This document shows, piece by piece, positions 6,348 to 9,951 of a DNA stretch of 9,951 bases (the first letter of the stretch is position 1; each line of letters starts with the position of its first letter). A model generated the notes under the pieces. The model was not told the origin of the DNA and did no database searches. It saw nothing but the letters and a program-made list of their open reading frames with translations. A program made the translations under genes and the position numbers. Location: assembly GCA_038229875.1 (NCBI GenBank), contig JBBROA010000134.1, positions 1 to 9,951 of the forward strand, read 5' to 3'. Source of the DNA: JALYUA01 sp038229875 (lineage in GTDB: Bacteria; Acidobacteriota; Thermoanaerobaculia; UBA5066; Gp7-AA6).

Positions 6348-7076
6348 ATGCTTTCCTGTCTTCCCTGTCTGCGGGCGGCGCTTCTCATCCTTCTGTTCTC
6401 CGCTCCGGCGCTGCGGGCGGAGCTCGTCGTGTTCGAGGACGGCCGCGTCGTGAAGGCGTCGTCGTACCAGGTCCGCGGAGATGAGGTCGAGATCCGGCTT
6501 CCGGGCGGCGGCAGCTATTCGGTCGCGCTCCTGCGTGTGGAGCGGATCGTGGACGACGAGGTCGTTCTGCCTCCCGCCGCCGTGGCGGAAGTGCGGCCTG
6601 CCGCGGGGCCCGCGGTGACCTACGACATGCGCTACCAGGCAAATCGCAAGCCGCTGTTTAGATCCCGCTACGACGCCGTCATCGACGCGGAAGCGAAGCG
6701 CTACGACGTCGATGCCGCGTTCGTCTCCGCTCTTATCCGCGCCGAGTCGAACTACGAGCCGCGCGCGGTCTCCCGAAAGGGTGCCCGGGGGCTGATGCAG
6801 CTGATGCCCGCGACCGCGCGGCGCCTCGACGTGCAGCGCCCCTTCGATCCCGCCGCCAACGTGCGCGGAGGGGTCCGGTATCTGCGCGAGCTCCTCGACC
6901 GGTTCGACGGCAAGCCGGAGCTCGTTCTCGCCGCGTATAACGCCGGCGAAAACGCGGTCGAGAGCTACGGCGGAGTACCGCCCTACCGGGAGACGGTCGG
7001 ATACGTCAAACGCATCCTGTCGTGGTGGACGCCGGCCGTCCTGACCGGCGCGGGGACCGTCGCCGCGGAGCGCTGA
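6348..7076 (+). CDS. Secreted lytic transglycosylase (SLT / goose-lysozyme-like domain)
   Basis: A 242-residue exported murein lytic transglycosylase, which cleaves the MurNAc-GlcNAc bond of peptidoglycan in the periplasm leaving 1,6-anhydro ends. Residues 1-24 form a signal peptide (hydrophobic A-A-L-L-I-L-L-F core, likely cut after A-L-R-A); there is no lipobox Cys at the cut site. A short beta-rich segment follows (about 25-72: V-V-F-E-D-G-R-V-V-K, with L-P-G-G-G-S-Y), then the SLT domain from about 110 to 230. Catalytic Glu133 lies in I-R-A-E-S-N-Y-E-P, followed by G-A-R-G-L-M-Q-L-M-P-A-T-A and A-A-Y-N-A-G-E-N-A-V. ATG 6348 is chosen because it gives an intact signal peptide. Its ribosome site is weak; GGAGGA at 6307-6312 is too far away, so the leader may be unusual. 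The open frame upstream runs through the recombinase gene and is a shadow. The gene ends 13 bp from the convergent ABC permease gene. Confidence 0.93.
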   Translation: MLSCLPCLRAALLILLFSAPALRAELVVFEDGRVVKASSYQVRGDEVEIRLPGGGSYSVALLRVERIVDDEVVLPPAAVAEVRPAAGPAVTYDMRYQANRKPLFRSRYDAVIDAEAKRYDVDAAFVSALIRAESNYEPRAVSRKGARGLMQLMPATARRLDVQRPFDPAANVRGGVRYLRELLDRFDGKPELVLAAYNAGENAVESYGGVPPYRETVGYVKRILSWWTPAVLTGAGTVAAER

Positions 7077-7089
7077 AGCGGGGTTTCTT

Positions 7090-7875
7090 TCAATCCATCC
7101 CGAGTCGCGCGAGATACCCCTTCTCCCGCACACGCCCCAGCATCCAGCCGAAGAACGCGCCGCCCGCCGCCAGGTAGATCGCGTTCAATCCCACCGCCGC
7201 GGCGAGCACCCCTGCCGAGACGCGTCCCGTCGACAGTGCCGAGCGCATTCCCTCGAAGACGTGGGTCGACGGCAGCAGGAGCGAGATCGCGCGTAGCCAC
7301 GCCGGCAGGACGGACACGGGATAGAAGACCGCCGACAGCGGCTGAATGAGAAACGGGATTCCCCAGATCAGCGCCTCGGCTGCCTGTCCGAACCGCAGCA
7401 CCAGCGCCATTGTGAACATCCCCATGGCCCACCCGAAGAGGAGAAGCGAAAAGTAGAAGGGGAGAAGTGGGAGGCCGATCGCGAAGAGCGGAAATCCGTA
7501 GAAGAGCCGGGCGAGGATCGCGAGCACGCCCGCGGACACGGTCGCTCTCAGGACGCCGATCAGCGACGTGGCCACCAGCAGCTCCCACGTGCGGACTGGC
7601 GCGACGAAGACGTTCAGGATGTTCCGCGCCCAGATGTCCTCGGTGATCGAGAGCGTGATCGCCTGCTGAGCGCTGTAGAAGATGTCCCAGAAAATCACGG
7701 CGCCCAGGAGAAACGTGACCCCGCGGGGCGCCGCGATCTTCTCGAGGTAGGACGTCAGGAATCCCCAGACGAGGAGATCCATGACCGGCCAGAAGAGGAC
7801 GCCCATGAGGCGCGCGGTGCTTCTGCGGTACAGGTAGAGGTAGCGCAGCAGGAGAGCGCCGATGCGGGAAATCAC
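7090..7875 (-). CDS. ABC-2 type transporter permease
   Basis: A 261-residue integral inner-membrane protein, the usual length for an ABC-2 (NodJ/DrrB-like) permease. About six hydrophobic segments can be seen, starting near residues 23 (L-M-G-V-L-F-W-P-V-M-D-L-L-V-W-G), 53, 97, 130, 168 and 224. The family's characteristic stretch before the last helices is present: I-Q-P-L-S-A-V-F-Y-P-V-S-V-L-P, then P-S-T-H-V-F-E-G-M-R. It would dimerise and pair with the ATPase encoded just upstream to export a lipid, polysaccharide, drug or similar compound; the substrate is not readable. The GTG start overlaps the ATPase stop as GTGA and has no strong ribosome site of its own, so translation is probably coupled. 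It converges on the transglycosylase gene with only 13 bp between stops and no room for an obvious terminator. Confidence 0.94.
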   Translation of the reverse strand: MISRIGALLLRYLYLYRRSTARLMGVLFWPVMDLLVWGFLTSYLEKIAAPRGVTFLLGAVIFWDIFYSAQQAITLSITEDIWARNILNVFVAPVRTWELLVATSLIGVLRATVSAGVLAILARLFYGFPLFAIGLPLLPFYFSLLLFGWAMGMFTMALVLRFGQAAEALIWGIPFLIQPLSAVFYPVSVLPAWLRAISLLLPSTHVFEGMRSALSTGRVSAGVLAAAVGLNAIYLAAGGAFFGWMLGRVREKGYLARLGMD

Positions 7876-8639
7876 GCGCGCGGCTCGATCGTGTTTCCGT
7901 CCCGCGCGATCGCGATGAACACGTCTTCCAGAGAATCGCTCTTCGACCGCGCCAGCACGTCCCGGGGCGTGCCCTCCGCGACCGCGCGTCCGTGCGCCAG
8001 AAACAGGACCCGGTCGCAGAGGACCTCGACCTCGCGCATGTTGTGGGACGAGTAGACGATCGTCACCCCGCGCTCGCGTTGCAGCTTCTGCAGCGCGGTG
8101 CGGACCTTGTCTGCGATGTCGGGATCGAGGCTCGCGGTCGGCTCATCCAGAAACAGGACCTCCGGGTCATTCAGGAACGCCTTGCAGAGATTGACGCGAG
8201 TCAACTGCCCGGACGAAAGAGCGCCCGTGGCCTTGTTCGCCGAGTCGGAGACTTCGAACAGCTCGAGCAGTCCGTCGATTTTCGCCGGAGCGTTTCGCAC
8301 GCTGTAGAGCCCGGCGAAGACGCGCAGGTTCTGCCGCACGGTCAGGTTCGATGGGAGCGATATGTAGGCGGACGAGAAGTTCACGCGCTGGAGGATTGCG
8401 AGGCGGTCGGAAGGCATCCGGAGGCCGAGAACGCGCACGTCGCCCGCGGTCGGCGTCGTCAGACCGAGCAGCAGCTGGATCGTCGTTGTCTTCCCGGCGC
8501 CATTGGCGCCGAGCAGCCCGAAGATTTCGCCGGGTGCGACGGAAAACGAGAGTCCGTCGACCGCAGCTACGTCGCCGAACTGCTTCGTCAGCCCGGTCAC
8601 GGAGATGGCCGCGTCCAGGCGGCCGGGAGTCTCTGGCAT
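7872..8639 (-). CDS. ABC transporter ATP-binding protein (ABC-2 exporter)
   Basis: A 255-residue cytoplasmic nucleotide-binding subunit. Walker A is G-A-N-G-A-G-K-T-T around residues 44-52 (Lys50), the signature is L-S-S-G-Q at 141-145 (normally LSGGQ), Walker B is V-L-F-L-D-E-P with Asp165 and Glu166, the D-loop is S-L-D-P-D, and the switch His is His199 in Y-S-S-H-N-M. Where a Q-loop glutamine would normally stand it reads V-N-F-S-S-A-Y-I-S-L-P (86-96), so the usual Gln is replaced. The C-terminus ends soon after the ATPase core. ATG 8639 is chosen because AGGAGA (8649-8654) sits 9 bp upstream and the N-terminus M-P-E-T-P-G-R is ordinary; the open extension beyond it is arginine-rich and overlaps the divergent gene. 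It forms a two-gene unit with the permease (4 bp overlap) and is transcribed divergently from the deacetylase gene across 59 bp. Confidence 0.95.
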   Translation of the reverse strand: MPETPGRLDAAISVTGLTKQFGDVAAVDGLSFSVAPGEIFGLLGANGAGKTTTIQLLLGLTTPTAGDVRVLGLRMPSDRLAILQRVNFSSAYISLPSNLTVRQNLRVFAGLYSVRNAPAKIDGLLELFEVSDSANKATGALSSGQLTRVNLCKAFLNDPEVLFLDEPTASLDPDIADKVRTALQKLQRERGVTIVYSSHNMREVEVLCDRVLFLAHGRAVAEGTPRDVLARSKSDSLEDVFIAIARDGNTIEPRA

Positions 8640-8698
8640 GCGGCGACGTCTCCTGTCTCTCTTCTTCGCGGGCGGGGCGTGATTGTAAGGTCTCTCCG

Positions 8699-9601
8699 AT
8701 GAAGATCTTCTCCACGGCCGGATACGTGCTGCCGCTCCCGGAGGGGCACCGCTTTCCAATGGAGAAATACGCGAGGCTGTCGGAGCGGGTGGCGGGGGAG
8801 CTCGGCAGCCGACACCCGCTCCGGGAACCTCCGGCGGCGGCGGACTCCGACCTCCTCCGCGTGCACACGGCGGACTGGGTCGGCCGCGTCTCGTCGGGAG
8901 GTCTGACGCGGGAAGAGATCCGACGCATTGGTTTTCCCTGGTCGCCGGAGATGGTCGAGCGCTCCCGCCGTTCCGCGGGAGCGACGATGGCGGCGTGCCG
9001 CGCGGCCGCCGACGACGGTGTCGCGGTCAACCTCGCCGGCGGCACGCACCACGCGTTCGCCGGCCGCGGCGAAGGGTACTGCATCTTCAACGACACCGCC
9101 GTTGCCGCGAGGGCGATGCAGAGCGAGGGGCGGGCCAGCCGCGTCCTCGTTGTCGACTGCGACGTGCACCAGGGAAACGGCACCGCCGCCATCTTCCGGG
9201 ACGATCCGTCGGTCTTCACGTTCTCGATCCACGGCGCGAAGAACTTCCCGTTCCGGAAAGAAGCCAGCGACCTGGACGTCGAGCTGCCGGACGGAACCAC
9301 GGACGCCGGGTACCTCGAGGCGCTCGCAGGGGGCCTGGCGGAGGCCGCCGGCCGCTTTCCCTCCCCCGACCTCGCGCTTTACATCGCGGGCGCGGACCCA
9401 TGGGAAGGAGACCGACTGGGCCGGCTGAAGGTCTCGGCACGAGGCCTCGCCGCGAGAGACCGCCTGGTCCTCACCTCGCTCAAGGACGCCGGCATCCCCG
9501 TCGCCGTCACGATGGCCGGAGGCTACGGCCGCCCGATCGAAGGCACAGTCGCCATCCATTTCGAAACCGTCCGCATAGCGGCAGAGCTCTCGGACCGGTA
9601 A
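8699..9601 (+). CDS. Histone-deacetylase-family zinc amidohydrolase
   Basis: A 300-residue member of the HDAC / AcuC / acetylpolyamine amidohydrolase superfamily, which removes acyl groups from lysine side chains or small amines using Zn2+. Active-site residues are complete: the His pair 117-118 in G-G-T-H-H-A-F, Asp153, Asp155 and His157 in V-D-C-D-V-H-Q-G-N-G, the third zinc ligand Asp233 in A-G-A-D-P, and the transition-state Tyr276 in A-G-G-Y-G. F-N-D-T-A-V-A-A-R and the N-terminal L-P-L-P-E-G-H-R-F-P-M-E-K-Y suggest the compact bacterial, possibly HDAC11-like, branch; that subgroup call is from memory. The ATG at 8699 has TAAGG about 8 bp upstream, and the open frame before it runs antisense to the ABC ATPase. 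The physiological substrate is unknown. It stands alone, divergent from the ABC pair. Confidence 0.94.
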   Translation: MKIFSTAGYVLPLPEGHRFPMEKYARLSERVAGELGSRHPLREPPAAADSDLLRVHTADWVGRVSSGGLTREEIRRIGFPWSPEMVERSRRSAGATMAACRAAADDGVAVNLAGGTHHAFAGRGEGYCIFNDTAVAARAMQSEGRASRVLVVDCDVHQGNGTAAIFRDDPSVFTFSIHGAKNFPFRKEASDLDVELPDGTTDAGYLEALAGGLAEAAGRFPSPDLALYIAGADPWEGDRLGRLKVSARGLAARDRLVLTSLKDAGIPVAVTMAGGYGRPIEGTVAIHFETVRIAAELSDR

Positions 9602-9768
9602 CAACCCTTCCGTTCAGAAGCTCGATGGTCGTCCCGGCGAAAGACCACCAACTCCCTGCGGGCCCCCCTCTCACTAACCCTCGCCCCGAGCCTGGAGAGA
9701 CGCGAGCCCGGATCGAAGAAGGTGGCGCGCTGCGACTGCCAGGCGGAAGCGACGTGGTGGCCACGAAC

Positions 9769-9795
9769 TTGCTTGTCAACTCCCAGCCATATACT
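9769..9795 (+). promoter_or_regulatory. Candidate sigma70-type promoter for the 3'-end gene
   Basis: TATACT at 9790-9795 matches 5 of 6 bases of the -10 consensus. Upstream, TTGCTT at 9769-9774 gives a 15 bp spacer; the better hexamer TTGTCA at 9773-9778 is too close (11 bp). The local sequence is AT-richer than its surroundings. Transcription would start near 9802 and give a leader of about 30 nt that keeps the ribosome site intact. Confidence 0.4.
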
Positions 9796-9819
9796 TGCGT
9801 CCAATTCGCAGGACTTTAG

Positions 9820-9826
9820 AAGGAGG
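9820..9826 (+). promoter_or_regulatory. Strong Shine-Dalgarno site deciding a GTG start
   Basis: AAGGAGG is a near-perfect anti-16S match, 6 bp before GTG 9833. It is the best ribosome site in the window. It chooses this GTG over the ATG nine codons further in (9860), and is the main evidence that the short open frame at the right edge is a real gene. Confidence 0.8.
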
Positions 9827-9832
9827 TTCTCC

Positions 9833-9951
9833 GTGGACACCCGCTTCCGGTCTCTTTCCATGGCAACTCTTTTTGCTGCAGCTCTTTTCTTCACTCCTGC
9901 GGCCGGGTCGGCCGCCCCCCGGATCTGGGTTCCGGCGCCCCCGCCCCCGCC
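9833..9951 (+). CDS. Secreted proline-rich protein, 3' truncated by the window edge
   Basis: Only the first 39 residues are visible. They form a classical signal peptide: basic start (M-D-T-R-F-R), hydrophobic core (M-A-T-L-F-A-A-A-L-F-F), and small residues A-A-G-S-A-A before a likely cut near residues 27-28. This is followed by P-R-I-W-V-P-A and a run of prolines that is still open at the edge. The signal-peptide codons are T-rich (CTT, TTT, GCT), unlike the G/C-ending codons of the neighbouring genes, as is common in exported N-termini. A strong ribosome site and a candidate promoter precede it, so it probably has its own transcript. The function cannot be judged from what is visible; an envelope or periplasmic protein with a proline-rich linker is the plain reading. 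Confidence 0.72.
   Translation, partial: MDTRFRSLSMATLFAAALFFTPAAGSAAPRIWVPAPPPP

Larger units (their letters stand above)
9602..9832 (+). other. Non-coding spacer with small inverted repeats
   Basis: I find no gene in these 231 bases. Visible structures are short: TGGTC/GACCA arms around 9625-9650, CTCG-CCC-CGAG at 9680-9690, and CGTGG-TGG-CCACG at 9753-9765, which contains the 8-bp palindrome GTGGCCAC and lies just before the candidate promoter. No hairpin followed by a T-run is present, so I call no terminator for the deacetylase gene. The stretch CTAACCCTCGCCCCGAG resembles spacer repeats of many GC-rich genomes, but only one copy is visible here. Confidence 0.5.

Noticed and set aside
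7066..7090. Possible bidirectional terminator between the convergent transglycosylase and ABC permease genes
   Set aside because: Only a 3-4 bp CGCT/AGCG stem before GGGTTTCTTT; not a credible hairpin, and the genes nearly abut.
8995..9819. Open frame on the + strand across the deacetylase gene into the last spacer
   Set aside because: Almost entirely Arg/Gly/Pro in the overlap; an out-of-frame shadow. Its tail gave no evidence of a gene in 9602-9832.
1..9951. CRISPR array, tRNA/rRNA genes, insertion sequence or toxin-antitoxin pair
   Set aside because: No regularly spaced repeats, cloverleaf-type sequence, transposase motifs or paired small genes were seen on either strand.

Overview
This GC-rich bacterial window (roughly two-thirds G+C by eye, strong preference for G/C at third codon positions, several GTG starts) reads as densely packed chromosome. 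I see no phage, insertion sequence, CRISPR array, tRNA or rRNA gene. The codon style, the short leaders and the gene mix (acyl-CoA metabolism, a LeuA-family enzyme, XerD, a lytic transglycosylase, a drug/lipid-type ABC exporter, an HDAC-like deacetylase) fit a free-living Acidobacteriota- or Myxococcota-like organism. That placement is a guess, since no phylogenetic marker lies in the window.

Layout. (1) 1-766, + strand: the 3' part of a serine beta-lactamase-fold hydrolase whose catalytic SxxK lies off the left edge. (2) 853-3996, + strand: a compact acyl-CoA operon. It encodes a thiolase (Cys89/Asn316/His348/Cys378), a small unrecognised protein, a 3-hydroxybutyryl-CoA dehydrogenase and an enoyl-CoA hydratase, with overlaps of 14 and 4 bp at the last two junctions. 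The three enzymes catalyse consecutive C4 steps: acetoacetyl-CoA <-> 3-hydroxybutyryl-CoA <-> crotonyl-CoA, used in beta-oxidation or run in reverse. No acyl-CoA dehydrogenase is present here. (3) 4047-5297, + strand: an isopropylmalate/homocitrate-synthase-family enzyme without the C-terminal feedback domain, probably with its own promoter. (4) 5335-6258, + strand: a XerD-type tyrosine recombinase with all catalytic residues. (5) 6348-7076, + strand: a secreted lytic transglycosylase, preceded by a G-rich spacer. (6) 7090-8639, - strand: an ABC-2 exporter (ATPase then permease, coupled by a GTGA overlap), convergent with the transglycosylase. (7) 8699-9601, + strand: a zinc-dependent histone-deacetylase-family hydrolase, divergent from the ABC pair. 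(8) 9602-9832: a non-coding spacer with a candidate promoter. (9) 9833-9951: the first 39 codons of a secreted, proline-rich protein running off the right edge.

Nothing here is a clear new system. The points most worth checking are the small unrecognised protein inside the acyl-CoA operon (possible CTG start), the altered HxHQD motif and missing regulatory domain of the LeuA-family enzyme, the ABC ATPase without a recognisable Q-loop glutamine, two matching TGnTAAAyT promoter-like elements, and a G-quadruplex-type run before the transglycosylase gene.
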